Positions 36,228 through 45,481 of a stretch of DNA of 64,000 nt are shown here, in pieces (position 1 is the stretch's first letter; every line of letters begins with the position of its first letter). The notes beneath the pieces were generated by a model. The model had not been told where the DNA came from. It saw only the letters and a list, made by a program, of their open reading frames with translations, and made no database searches. This DNA comes from Lineolata rhizophorae (taxonomy: Eukaryota > Ascomycota > Dothideomycetes > Lineolatales > Lineolataceae): the NCBI GenBank assembly GCA_010093515.1, contig MU001681.1:139956-203955 (forward strand), in the 5' to 3' direction. A program made the translations under genes and the position numbers.

Positions 36228-37103
36228 ATGTCCAACAACGCCAACTTCAACTTCCCTTCCTTCACCTGGACCAGTACCTCCAGCCTCTCCTCCTGGACCA
36301 GCACCACCAGCCCGTCCACCTTGACCGCTTCCACCATGACATCCACCCTCTCCGCCTCTGCCGCCTCCTCCACTCTCTCAGGCACAACCTCCTCCGCCTG
36401 CGCCCTCAACACCATCCCCGACGGCACCTGCACCTTCCTCGCCTCCGACGTAGGCGACTCCGACATCTCATCCATCCTCTCCCGCTGCTGCGGCTCCTCG
36501 GCGCCCGTCGTCCAGTACCTCGACTCCCAGGACCGCTGCGCGTACTACTGCCCGGCCATCGACCAGCCCACCGTCGACCTCGCCGAGTGCTTCCTCGACG
36601 CCGGCCTCAGCGCCGGCTGCTTCGGCGACGACGCGGCCGACAGCGACGCCATCGCCACGGCGCAGGACCAGGCGAGCCGCAACGCCGACTGCGACTGCGA
36701 CGCCGACGGCAGCGGCTCTAGCGGGGCTGCCGGTAGCAGTACTAGCAGCGCTAGCAACAACGGCACCGCGTCTACATCGCACGTCACGAGCACGCTCACC
36801 GGCACAGGCTCGTCGGGCACCGGCGCCATGGGCACCGCCGGCACCGCAGCCTCGGCCGGCAGCTCCGGCGTCCCCGCCGGCGCGGGCATGAACTCGACCA
36901 CCATCACTAGCGTCGTGAGCCCGACGCTGCCGCCGAACTCGCCGACGAGCGCGGGCGGCGACGACGTCGACAGCGCGCCGGCGAGCTCGTCGAGCGGGTC
37001 GGCGGCTGCCAAGGGGGCGGTGGCTAGCGGCGAGTTTTCGAAGCTGGGGGTTAGCTTGGTGGCGATGCTGTTTGTGGGGTCGGCGGCGGGGGCGTTTCTG
37101 TGA
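36228..37103 (+). CDS. Cys-rich Ser/Thr-rich protein with hydrophobic C-terminal tail (putative cell-surface protein)
   Basis: Intronless frame of 291 aa, ATG at 36228, preceded by a TATA-like site and a CT-rich leader. Residues 1-60 are Ser/Thr-rich. Residues about 62-150 carry about eleven Cys, including CALNTIPDGTCTFLAS, SRCCGSSAPVV and CAYYCPAIDQPT. Next comes a Gly/Ser/Thr-rich linker, and the last ~19 residues (LGVSLVAMLFVGSAAGAFL) are hydrophobic with no charged residue after them, like a GPI-attachment signal. Oddly, no N-terminal signal peptide is visible. Either an upstream exon is missed or the protein reaches the membrane by its tail. I have seen similar Cys-rich fungal proteins annotated only as hypothetical. 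Convergent with the next gene; the 3' ends are 503 bp apart. Confidence 0.75.
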   Translation: MSNNANFNFPSFTWTSTSSLSSWTSTTSPSTLTASTMTSTLSASAASSTLSGTTSSACALNTIPDGTCTFLASDVGDSDISSILSRCCGSSAPVVQYLDSQDRCAYYCPAIDQPTVDLAECFLDAGLSAGCFGDDAADSDAIATAQDQASRNADCDCDADGSGSSGAAGSSTSSASNNGTASTSHVTSTLTGTGSSGTGAMGTAGTAASAGSSGVPAGAGMNSTTITSVVSPTLPPNSPTSAGGDDVDSAPASSSSGSAAAKGAVASGEFSKLGVSLVAMLFVGSAAGAFL

Positions 37104-37606
37104 GGGGGTGGTGGGTAATGCGGAGGGAAGAGGATGTAATTGCTAGTTGGAGGGGTATAAATGCCTGGAGTGTCTACAACCAGCTACTAGGGAGTTTTGG
37201 TGAGATGGAGTTTTGATATTATTAGAGGGTTCCTCTCCTTTATTGGTCTTTTTTTTTTGTGGTTTCTATTTGTTGAGCATCGCCGCATCGTTGTTCAAAT
37301 TGCATTGCGAGCATTCGGAAGCATAATGCATAATTGGTAGATGGGTTTCTTTTCCTGTCTGAGCATCCGCATTTGCATAATTGCATTTCTTGCATATCAT
37401 ATCACGTACTTCACCTGCTCACAATCATAATTCTAGAGCTATTGTAATTCTTATCATCATAATCTTCAAGCCATCAATCTTTCTTGGGCCGCTGTTGATT
37501 TCAGTCTGAGGCTATGCTGCCTATGTAATCATTGATCATGACATTCACGCCTATACCCCTACCTCTTGCGCCTGCTCACATCCCTCCTATCTCCCAGCTA
37601 CTCATC
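37104..37606. other. Convergent 3' ends, no gene
   Basis: This is the shared 3' flank of the plus-strand Cys-rich gene and the minus-strand GFA-domain gene. It is AT-rich with T-runs (about 37248-37258) and contains nothing else that I can name. Confidence 0.6.
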
Positions 37607-38243
37607 TCACTCCTCCTTCTGCTCCACCTTCCCCTCCGCCTCTGCCATCTCCTTCTCCTTCTTCTCCTTCCACTCCACAATAACCGGCCAATACCTCTCC
37701 AACCTCTCTAGACTCTCCCTCCCCCACACCTCCCTCCTATCATAATACTCCCCGCACACCCTCGCCCCCTCCGGCAGCCCCATCCACCCCACTTTGCTCT
37801 CGCAGTATATGTGCACCGTCGGCTCCCCGACGGCGTTCTTCGCCTCGGGATCTAGCGTCCCAACCCGCACGAACGCCATCGTCTCCCCCGCGGACGAGTA
37901 GTGGCTCCACACCGCGACGTAGCAGCGCGGGCACCGCGCGACGCGCTGCGGCGTGCCGGAGAGGGTGGGCGTGGCGATCACGACGGGAGCGGGAGAGGGG
38001 GGCTGGAGGGTCAGGTGGGGGCTTTCGAGGAGGGCGTTGAGGGCGAAGGCGGAGCCGGTTTCGCGTTGGCAGTCTGGGTGAGGAATGGGGTTAGTGCGTG
38101 GGTTTGGCGAGGGAGGGAGGGAGGGCGGGCGCACGGTGGCAGTGGCAGCAGTGGATTGCGAGCGGGTGGGCGGTCATGCAGTAGCGGATGTGGCCGCAGG
38201 CGCAGCCGCCTTCTAAAGGAGTTTCTGGGACGAGAGACGACAT
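37607..38243 (-). CDS. GFA/CENP-V domain zinc protein
   Basis: Two exons: 38135-38243 and 37607-38073, separated by a 61-bp intron. Splicing restores HCCHCHHCQRETGSAFALNA in phase. 191 aa. The GFA (glutathione-dependent formaldehyde-activating enzyme / CENP-V) fold shows its zinc ligands: CACGHIRY near residue 14, the CHCxxCQ motif near residue 34, and RCPRCYVAVW near residue 85. Most fungal members have no proven reaction; some bind glutathione or act on small aldehydes. The C terminus is a Lys/Glu-rich tail (about 25 residues). Start ATG at 38243 gives MSSLVPETPLEGGCACG, the usual position of the first zinc motif. It is divergent from ARG7 with 927 bp between the two ATGs. Family assignment is firm; role is not. 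Confidence 0.85.
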
Positions 38244-38448
38244 GATGGGGATTTTCCGGTGGGGACAGGATACGCTTTGGACGTGGTCGGTTCGAAGACT
38301 TGTGGCTGTAAGGCGGCGATCTGATCGAGTGAAGGAGTGAGTGAAAGTGAAGGTGAGGAGAGCGAGACGGAATTGGGAGAACAGGAGAGAGGGGCAGAGC
38401 ACTCAAGTCAACTAATTGAACGCCACAATGTAACCCTACCCAACTGAT

Positions 38449-38455
38449 TGACTCA
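38449..38455. promoter_or_regulatory. TGACTCA, candidate Gcn4/CPC1 site
   Basis: This perfect TGASTCA heptamer is about 205 bp upstream of the GFA-gene ATG and about 715 bp upstream of the ARG7 ATG. Gcn4-family bZIP activators bind this motif in fungi. A heptamer can occur by chance, so on its own it is weaker than the site at 39083. Confidence 0.4.
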
Positions 38456-39082
38456 CTCACCGATAGCATGCGGGGTGTACTATATATGTCTCACCCATTC
38501 TGGGTGCGTGCCGCATGTTCCCAACGCGTGGACACGAGATCCCGTGACTGCGTGAAGCCCGCAGGGCGCGGGCCCAGCTGGCTCGAAGGCTTGGATTTTC
38601 TTGGACTTGACAATCAGTGCAACGCAGAGTTGGCCAACGAACACGTGAAATCTAGCCTGACGCAGTCATGTACGACTACCTAGCTTTGTGTCGTTTTTGT
38701 TTTCCTCTATGCCCCCCCCTCCCTCTCTTGCGGAGGAGGCTTCTTTCATTGTGCGGGTCAGGAACAAGCAGGCAAGCGGAATGAAGTGTTGGCCAATGGC
38801 ATCGATTCTAGCGCCATGCGCTAGGAGTCGGTCTCATCCTCCGCGAAAAAGTTCGATAAGGTCACGATCGCACTCGACGTTTTGCCCGCTCGCAATGCTG
38901 CAGCCCCGCAATTGGGCCCCAACGGATGCTTAAGGGCCCTTCTTCCGCTGTCAGTGCCTTGTATTTCTTGGCCTGCGAACAATTCCTCGCAATTTGCTTG
39001 TTTTGGACTGCAATTGAGGCCTGGAGTTAGACGTTTCCCTGGGCCACCGGGTCTCTTTCGTCCCCTCGTCTCGATAAGCCTG

Positions 39083-39089
39083 TGAGTCA
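39083..39089. promoter_or_regulatory. TGAGTCA, likely Gcn4/CPC1 (general amino acid control) site for ARG7
   Basis: A perfect TGAGTCA heptamer lies 82 bp upstream of the ARG7 ATG, with an AT-rich TATA-like stretch (CATATAT, about 39106-39112) between them. Arginine biosynthetic genes are classic targets of the Gcn4/CPC1 activator, so sequence, position and function agree. Confidence 0.65.
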
Positions 39090-39170
39090 CACCCATTTGG
39101 AACTACATATATCTCCGCACGCTTCCTCCTCTCACTCACTCTTTGCTCTCCTCGCCGCAGTTGCACCGAC

Positions 39171-40676
39171 ATGGCGCTCCCCACTTCGACCGCTCAGCGC
39201 TTCCTCGTGCGCGCCTCCCGCCAACTTCGCCATTACTCGGCGCCCGGCACTGGCGAGATTCCCGCCGCGAAGGCCAAATACGTGCCCAAGAGCGGGACGT
39301 ACCCGAAGGGCTTCCTGGCCGCGTCTGAGCACGTGGGCGTCAAGCCGTCCAACACGCGTTTCGACGACCTGGCGTTGATCGTGTCGGAGACGCCGTGCGC
39401 CGCTGCCGCCGTCTTCACCCGCAACAAGTTCCAGGCGGCGCCCGTGACGGTCTCGCGCGAGGTACTGCGGCGTAGGGAGGGCGATGGCATCAGGGCCGTC
39501 GTGGTGAATTCGGGGTGTGCCAACGCAGTGACGGGGAAAGGGGGCGTTGAGGATGCGATCAAGATGGGCGAGGAGACGGATAAGTGCTTTGAGGACGGGG
39601 AGGGCGAGGGAGATGATGGGAAGGGGGCGAGGACGCTTGTGATGAGCACCGGGGTAATCGGGCAGCGGTATGCAGCCTCCTAGCAATCTCACCACTGCCC
39701 TCATTTAGCACAATGCTGACGAAACACGAAATCCAGCCTCCCGATCCGCAAAATCGTCCGCAAAATCCCCTCGGCCTACGAGTCCCTCGGCTCGACGCAC
39801 GCCCACTGGCTGCGCGCCGCCCGCGCCATCTGCACCACCGACACCTTCCCCAAGCTGCTCTCGCGCACCTTCACGCTGCCCTCCTCACCCGACACGCCCT
39901 ACAGCCTCGCCGGCATGACCAAGGGCGCCGGCATGATCCACCCCAACATGGCCACGCTGCTCGCCATTCTGTGCACCGACGCGCCCGTGGCCCCTCCCTC
40001 GCTGCACGCTCTTCTCACCGCCGCCGTCGACAAGTCCTTCAACAGCATCTCCATCGACGGCGACATGTCGACTAACGACACGGTCGTGCTGATGGCCAAC
40101 GGTGCGGCCGCCGCCACCACCACCACCACCACCGCGAGCAACGGCCGCCCCACTCCGCGCACCATCGCCGCCCCCGACGACTCGGACCCGGACTACGTCG
40201 CGCTGCGCGAGACGCTGACGCGGTTCGCGGCCGACCTGGCGCAGCTCGTCGTGCGCGACGGCGAGGGCGCGACCAAGTTCGTGACGGTGCGGGTGGCGAA
40301 CGCGGCGTCGTACGGCGACGCCAAGCGGGTGGCGTCGGCGATTGCGCGCTCGCCGCTCGTCAAGACGGCTCTGTACGGCAAGGACGCCAACTGGGGCCGC
40401 ATCCTGTGCGCAACGGGGTACGCCGAGGGGGCCGACAGCGTCGTACCCGACCAGACGAGCGTGAGCTTTGTCCCGGGCGATGGGAGCGAGGAGCTGAAGT
40501 TGCTGGTTAGGGGCGAGCCTGAGAGGGTGGACGAGGCTAGGGCGGCGGAGATTTTGAAGGAGGAGGACTTGGAGATTTTGGTTAGGTTAAGCGACAAGGA
40601 GGGCGAGGAGGCGGTGTATTGGACGTGCGATTTTAGTCATGAGTATGTGACTATCAATGGGGATTATAGGACATGA
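39171..40676 (+). CDS. ARG7: Arginine biosynthesis bifunctional protein ArgJ, mitochondrial (ornithine acetyltransferase / N-acetylglutamate synthase)
   Basis: Two exons, 39171-39667 and 39737-40676 (69-bp intron, CG|GTATGC..CAG|C), 478 aa. The enzyme moves the acetyl group from N-acetylornithine to glutamate, closing the acetyl cycle of arginine synthesis in the mitochondrial matrix. The N terminus ([19 protein letters not shown]) is Arg/Ser-rich without acid residues, a typical import presequence. Conserved blocks: [54 protein letters not shown] (across the splice), and the self-cleavage site [14 protein letters not shown], with the nucleophile at about Thr239, which splits the precursor into alpha and beta chains. 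Then [27 protein letters not shown] and the C-terminal [13 protein letters not shown]. An Ala/Thr-rich insertion lies near residues 287-308. A TGAGTCA site precedes the gene. Very confident. Confidence 0.97.
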
Positions 40677-41215
40677 GCGGATAGGGGAGGGGTGGGTGAA
40701 GGCCGGCGGATGGATGTTTGAAAGGGAGTTCTGGCTTGTTTTGGGGCAAATCAAGGGTTGTGGTAAGCATGATTTTTTCACTGGAGCTTTTCTGACATGC
40801 TCAAAAGTTGCGCCGGCAAGAGCTGCGTCGTTATAGACAATTTACGAAATAGGCATGTCATGCTTTTGTCCAGTTCTTCCGTCCCAGCTGAACGGTTTTC
40901 AGCTTTCCAAGAAATGCCCAGCCTTGGTAGACACATCGGTGGTTACACTGCACACTGATCCCCTGCTCTTGCAGCTCTTGTCAACCAGTTTTCATTGGAC
41001 ACCGACGCCGATTGCCTGCGAACGCACCAGGTAGCACAAATATCACGACCGTCCCGCCTCTTCCATCGGACCCTGTAGCACAAAATCTTTATTCCCAATG
41101 CGCCCGCTATGAGGCTCTTTTGTAGCTCACATATCCCGTTGCTGGGCTAGTAGCTCGCAGTTCTCACTTCATCGTTTCGTTGCCATCTCCAACTGACTGC
41201 GCAGCAGTAGCCATC
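40677..41215. other. ARG7 3' flank and upstream region of the membrane protein gene
   Basis: 539 bp without a coding signal. It contains the ARG7 3' UTR and the promoter of the next plus-strand gene. I see no named element. Confidence 0.5.
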
Positions 41216-43111
41216 ATGACCTCCCTCGCGCCATCATCCCGAAGCTCTGTGTCATCTCCGGCACCTTCGGTAGCCTACCAACCAGTCACGAGTCCCGAAG
41301 AGAATGACAGAACGACCCCATCAGCTCCCATACCACAACCACCACCAGCCGTAACCAGAAAACCCAGCGCCCACGCACCCTGGTTCACCATCACCGCTAT
41401 CGCCATCTCGCTAATCTGCTCCGCCCTCTCCACTTTCGTCCTCTACTACTCGGCCAACCGGCCCGTCGAATCCTGGCGCGTGCGCCCCGCCGTCGTCCTC
41501 TCGACCGCGTCCACCATCATGACGACGGCGCTCGGCATCACGCTGGGCGACGCCGTCACCATCGCGTGGTGGCGAGCCGCGAGTCGGCCGCGTGGCGCCT
41601 CGCTCGCACAGCTGCATTACGTGTGGGCAGGCGTGCACTGGCGGAGCTGGGGCGCCTTTGTACGCGCCCTAAAGGCCGGGCACGAAGTTCGGCTGGTGCT
41701 GGCGACGCTGGCGGCGCTGGCGGCGGCGACGCTGGCCCACGGCCCGCTGCTGCAGAAGGCCACCTTCGACGAGATCAGGAACGGGACCGAGACGGTCGAG
41801 GTGGCGATGAACATGAGCCGTCACGTGCCGGCGGGCTGGACGGGCACCCACGGCCCGCCGGTCCAGGAGGCGGGCGACGGCCAGGAAGGCTTCGACGTCG
41901 TGGTGCACGTGTTCGAGGGCTTCCTCCAGGACGTGCAGGACTGGTTCTGGGGGCAGCCCGTGGTGACGCGGGACGAGACGGACGCGGCGAGCCGGCCGGT
42001 GGCCAACGAGTGCGACGGCGGCTGCGAGGGGAGCATCGTAGGGGCCGGCCTGGCCGTGGCGTGCGACTCGGCCGACGAGGAGGTCGACTTCAACGGGGCG
42101 GCCAGCTTGAACAAGACGATCTTCGAGGTGCGCTTCGAGCGCGTCGCCGACGCCGACGACATCTCGGCCCTGCGCGCCGACTTCGCGCACCTGCCGGCCG
42201 TCTCGGCCACGTGCCGCGGCGCCATCAAGCGGCGCTCGTGCCTGCTCAAGGCGGCCGACACGCGGTACGCGCTGGACGTCGACGGCCGCGCGGTGCGGCC
42301 GCGGCTCAACGCGTCGGCCGCGGTGGGCGCCCCGTACACGTCGCCCGGCGACGCGCTGCCGGCGGAGGCCGGCACGCCCGCCGGCCTCCTGGGCGCCCTG
42401 CACGCCTTCGGCTACGGCTTCCTGTCGGCGCACGCCAACCACAGCGTCGCGCGCGCCAGCGCGGCCCAGATGCGCCACGACTTCGCCATCGACCGCGCCG
42501 ACCCCTTCGTCCAGAACACGCTGACCTTCCAGCTCATGCGGCCGGCGCCGGGCGCCTGCGCCCGGGGCTCGGTCGTGCCGGGCACGCAGTCGGCCGCGCG
42601 GCTCGAGCCCGGCGCCTGGACCTTCGAGGACCCGGCGCCCTTCGTGCTGGACGCCCTGGCCGACCTCGCCTTCCGCACCGCCGCCCGCGCCGGCAGGGAC
42701 CGCGGCCGAAGCGTCGCCTTCGAGGCCCGCCGCCGCCTCGACGAGCTCGTGTTCCGGTCCAGCCTGGGCTTCCTGTGGGGCGCGCACGCCGTCGCCGCGC
42801 TGGCGCTCGCCATGCTGGTCGCGTCGTCCTGGGGCTTCTGGCGGTTCGAGCGGAAGCTGTCGCTGAGTCCGGTCGAGCTGGCGAGGGTGTTTGGGGCGCC
42901 CGTGGTGGGCGGGGCCGAGGGCAAGGGTCTCGATGCCGAGGAGTTGGTCGAGACGTTTGGACACGTGAGGGTGAGGTATGCGGGCGAGGTGATGAGTGTG
43001 GTGGCTGGAGAACGGGCGGTGGTGGAGCCGGCGGACGAGGATTTGGCGAGGTTGATTGGGGCTGAGGGATACCCGATGGTGACGAGGCCGGCGGCGCATA
43101 GGTATGGGTAG
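41216..43111 (+). CDS. Orphan fungal membrane protein with large lumenal/extracellular domain
   Basis: Single exon, 631 aa from the ATG at 41216; the frame runs 12 codons further upstream but without an ATG. Residues 1-55 are Ser/Pro-rich. Hydrophobic segments lie at about 57-79 (FTITAIAISLICSALSTFVL), 91-118, 159-177 (LVLATLAALAAATLA) and 520-543 (AVAALALAMLVASSWGFW). Between the third and the last lies a ~340-residue domain with several Cys and about five N-glycosylation sequons (NGT, NMS, NKT, NAS, NHS), so it probably faces outward. The pattern NRPVESWRVRPAVVLSTAST, then AWWRAASRPRG, LHYVW and HGPLLQKA resembles a large fungal family often labelled 'formylmethionine deformylase-like' (a label with no enzymatic basis that I know) and DUF3176-type proteins. 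Function unknown. Convergent with the receptor gene, 446 bp apart. Confidence 0.75.
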   Translation: MTSLAPSSRSSVSSPAPSVAYQPVTSPEENDRTTPSAPIPQPPPAVTRKPSAHAPWFTITAIAISLICSALSTFVLYYSANRPVESWRVRPAVVLSTASTIMTTALGITLGDAVTIAWWRAASRPRGASLAQLHYVWAGVHWRSWGAFVRALKAGHEVRLVLATLAALAAATLAHGPLLQKATFDEIRNGTETVEVAMNMSRHVPAGWTGTHGPPVQEAGDGQEGFDVVVHVFEGFLQDVQDWFWGQPVVTRDETDAASRPVANECDGGCEGSIVGAGLAVACDSADEEVDFNGAASLNKTIFEVRFERVADADDISALRADFAHLPAVSATCRGAIKRRSCLLKAADTRYALDVDGRAVRPRLNASAAVGAPYTSPGDALPAEAGTPAGLLGALHAFGYGFLSAHANHSVARASAAQMRHDFAIDRADPFVQNTLTFQLMRPAPGACARGSVVPGTQSAARLEPGAWTFEDPAPFVLDALADLAFRTAARAGRDRGRSVAFEARRRLDELVFRSSLGFLWGAHAVAALALAMLVASSWGFWRFERKLSLSPVELARVFGAPVVGGAEGKGLDAEELVETFGHVRVRYAGEVMSVVAGERAVVEPADEDLARLIGAEGYPMVTRPAAHRYG

Positions 43112-43557
43112 GCGGGGCTGGAAGAGCTTATGTAACGAGTTGGGACGGGCCTGCGGATTAGAGATTTGCTTGAGCATTAGTTCCTTTCACTTAGCTAGGA
43201 CAATCTAGGATCCAAGGATTTGCTGAGATTCGTATCCAGTCCCCCCAGTTCACAGTCGTTCCGAACAAAAAAAAAAAAATAAAGGACTCCTCCAAAATCT
43301 ATGCCATAGTGCTTTACGAAACCAAAATTCCAGCACCAGCCCCATGCATTAAAACTTTGCCGACTCAAAAGGAAAATGCAAACCCAGCCAAACGCCTCGC
43401 TCAAGCACCGTCGCAGCTTGCTGAAAGGCACAGCATGAAAAACGAAGGGGAGAAAGCCCCCTCAAAGCTTTTAGCCCTACTCAATCGAGCAAGGCAAACC
43501 GTCCGATCCTCTCAAACCCCATCCCGCCTCCTTACCCGGCCCTCTCATCCCATCCCA
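43112..43557. other. Convergent 3' flanks, no gene
   Basis: This lies between the stops of the membrane protein (plus) and the receptor (minus). It contains a short A-run at about 43267-43279 and no coding signal. Confidence 0.6.
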
Positions 43558-45481
43558 TCACAACGCGACCCCGACCTGCCCTGGATTCCCTCCCACCGAC
43601 CTCTCACTCTCGGCATCATACCCGCCCTCATCCTCGTCGTCCTCCTCCCTCGCCCTCCTCCACCTCTCAATCTCCACCTCCTTCTTCCTCCTCTCCTCCT
43701 CCTTCTCCCTCTCCCTCTCCCTCTCCCTCTGCCCTCCCTTCTCCCTCTCCCTCTCCCCCTCCGCCCCCCGCCCCCCCCTCCTCTCCCTATCCCTCTCCCT
43801 ATCCCTCATCCTCGCAAACCCCACATTCGCCCCCAACCGACTCGTGCTCGCGACGCTCCCATAGTCGCCCTCGGCCTCCCCCTCAGCCTCGGCCTCGGCC
43901 TCGGCGCTGGCGCCGGCGCCGCCCCCCGCCGAGCCCCGCCGCATGTGCGCCGGCACGACCGGGCGCGCCGCCACCGGCCCGGCCAGCTCCGACGCGTGCG
44001 AGGTGCTGCTGGACTTGTTGGAGGCGAGGAGGGAGAGGTTGAGGAGGCGGGCGGCGGTGGGGCGGGGGGGGGATTCGGCGGCGGCGGTGGCGGCGGGCGG
44101 CGGCGGGGGAGGGGTGCTGTTGGGGGTGCGGGGGGGCGGGGTGACGAGGGTGGCGGTCGAGGGGAGGATCAGGCTGAAGGCGGGGCCGGATTGGAGGGCG
44201 GAGAGGAAGGAGTTTATCCGGGGGAGGGTGGCGGTTAGGAGGGAGGCGTGGGTTGTGAGGCTGTGGGGGTGGGGGGGTTAGACTGGGAGGGGATGGGGGA
44301 GGGGGGAAAGAGGGGGGGCTTACGAGGTGAATATTTCGATGGGGGAGTTGTCCCCTGTTGAGGAGGCTAGTTAGAGCCGGGTCTACGTGCCGTCTGCGTT
44401 TGATGGGTGAGACAAAGGGACTCACAGGTGGGATCGCTGGAGTGTAGGGCACGGGGAAGAAACGCAAACTGGCCGGCTTGCAGGCCGCAGACTCTGGATG
44501 GGAGGTTGGTCAACATGATCGCGGGCGGGTTGGGGCGAGCTGCGCCACGCACATGAATCTAGATCCGAACAGCGTGCAGACAAGCACCTTACTGCTCCTC
44601 TGCAGCTTCAACGACCACGCAAACGGCATGATGAAGCCGGCCAGCAGGGCATCGGTGGCGATGTTTAGCGCTCCGACGGGATAGAACAGGGCGCCGCCCG
44701 TGCTGCACGTGGGGGAAGGCACGGTCCACGGATCCGGCAGCCCGCATTGGAAGGCTACGGCAAAGAGGCCGAACAGGCTCCACGCGACGATGGAGCTGAG
44801 GATCGAGACGAAGCGCCAGAGCGAGAGGTGCGGGACGAGGCGCACGAAGAGGAAGGTGACGGAGAGCTTGGCGAAGGACTGGGCGGCGAGGCCGAGCAGA
44901 CGGGTGGCGTAGAGGAACTTGCGGGCGTGAGTGCATTGTTCTTATCCCGTTGATGTTCGGGCAGACGGGAAATGTTGTAGGGGTCGGATATACCCAAAAC
45001 GAAATGGACTATAGCAGAGTGCAACATGAAGAAAAGAGAAAACCAATTGGAAGTGGACAAACCTTGAAGACTTTGGTCACATTTTCTTCTGGGACGGCGG
45101 AGACGTGCTGGCCAAGCCCGGCATCCACTGCCCGTTCGGTGATGACGCTCTGACCGACTGCGAGACACTTTCCAGCAGACAGAAAAGGAAAAAAGAAAAT
45201 AAACTGTCAGCCAGGAACTAAAATCCGCATTCCGCATTCAGAGCCCCCGAAGAACACAGGGTCACGTGGGGAGGAGGAAAGGGGGAGGATAGATGTACAG
45301 TAGCGATGAGAAAAGTGGTGTCGTCCAGCGAGAAGGCGATCTTCTGCATCCAGGCGACCCAGGACCGGATCCCGCAGGCGATGACCGTGATTATCAAGAG
45401 GCTGAAGGCGATCGAGGTGATGAGGCCGCCGGCGTCGTCGGGGGTGCTGGGGTGCAGCGCTCCGCTTTCCGCCTGCGGCAT
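43558..45481 (-). CDS. Pth11/rhodopsin-type fungal integral membrane protein (GPCR-like) with long charged C-terminal tail
   Basis: Six exons: 45299-45481, 45063-45167, 44553-44917, 44426-44493, 44324-44354 and 43558-44260. Phases all agree; 484 aa. It matches the fungal rhodopsin domain: TM1 ITSIAFSLLIITVIACGIRSWVA, SLDDTTFLIAT, CLAVGQSVITERAVDAGLGQH (loop), FLYATRLLGLAAQSFAKLSVTFLF, the TM5-like VSILSSIVAWSLFGLFAVAF, QCGLPDPWTV, GALNIATDALLAGFIMPFAWSL and FGSRFIVCGLQAGQF. Splicing of the 31-nt exon yields SSDPTWDNSPIEIFTS. Pth11-type proteins sit in the plasma membrane and in some pathogens sense surfaces; most are orphans. After the last helix come about 200 residues, first Ser/Thr/Pro-rich, then dominated by Arg/Glu/Asp repeats (DRERDRERRGG, REREREREKEEERRKK). 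The coding strand there is an almost pure purine tract. ATG 45481 starts MPQAESGALHPS. Divergent from the permease. Confidence 0.85.
43675..43810. repeat. CTCCCT-type polypyrimidine tract inside the receptor's last exon
   Basis: The plus strand is nearly all C and T in six-base units (CTCCCT, CCCTCT). On the coding minus strand this purine tract encodes the Arg-Glu repeats of the receptor tail. Length variation in multiples of six would keep the frame. Confidence 0.8.

Noticed and set aside
41180-41216. Upstream extension of the membrane protein
   Set aside because: The frame is open, but the codon at 41180 is TTG; the first ATG is 41216.
41566-43177. About 500-codon open frames overlapping the membrane protein gene on both strands
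   Set aside because: These are Arg/Gly/Ala/Pro-rich shadows caused by GC-rich third positions. Only the frame starting at 41216 has membrane segments, sequons and family motifs.
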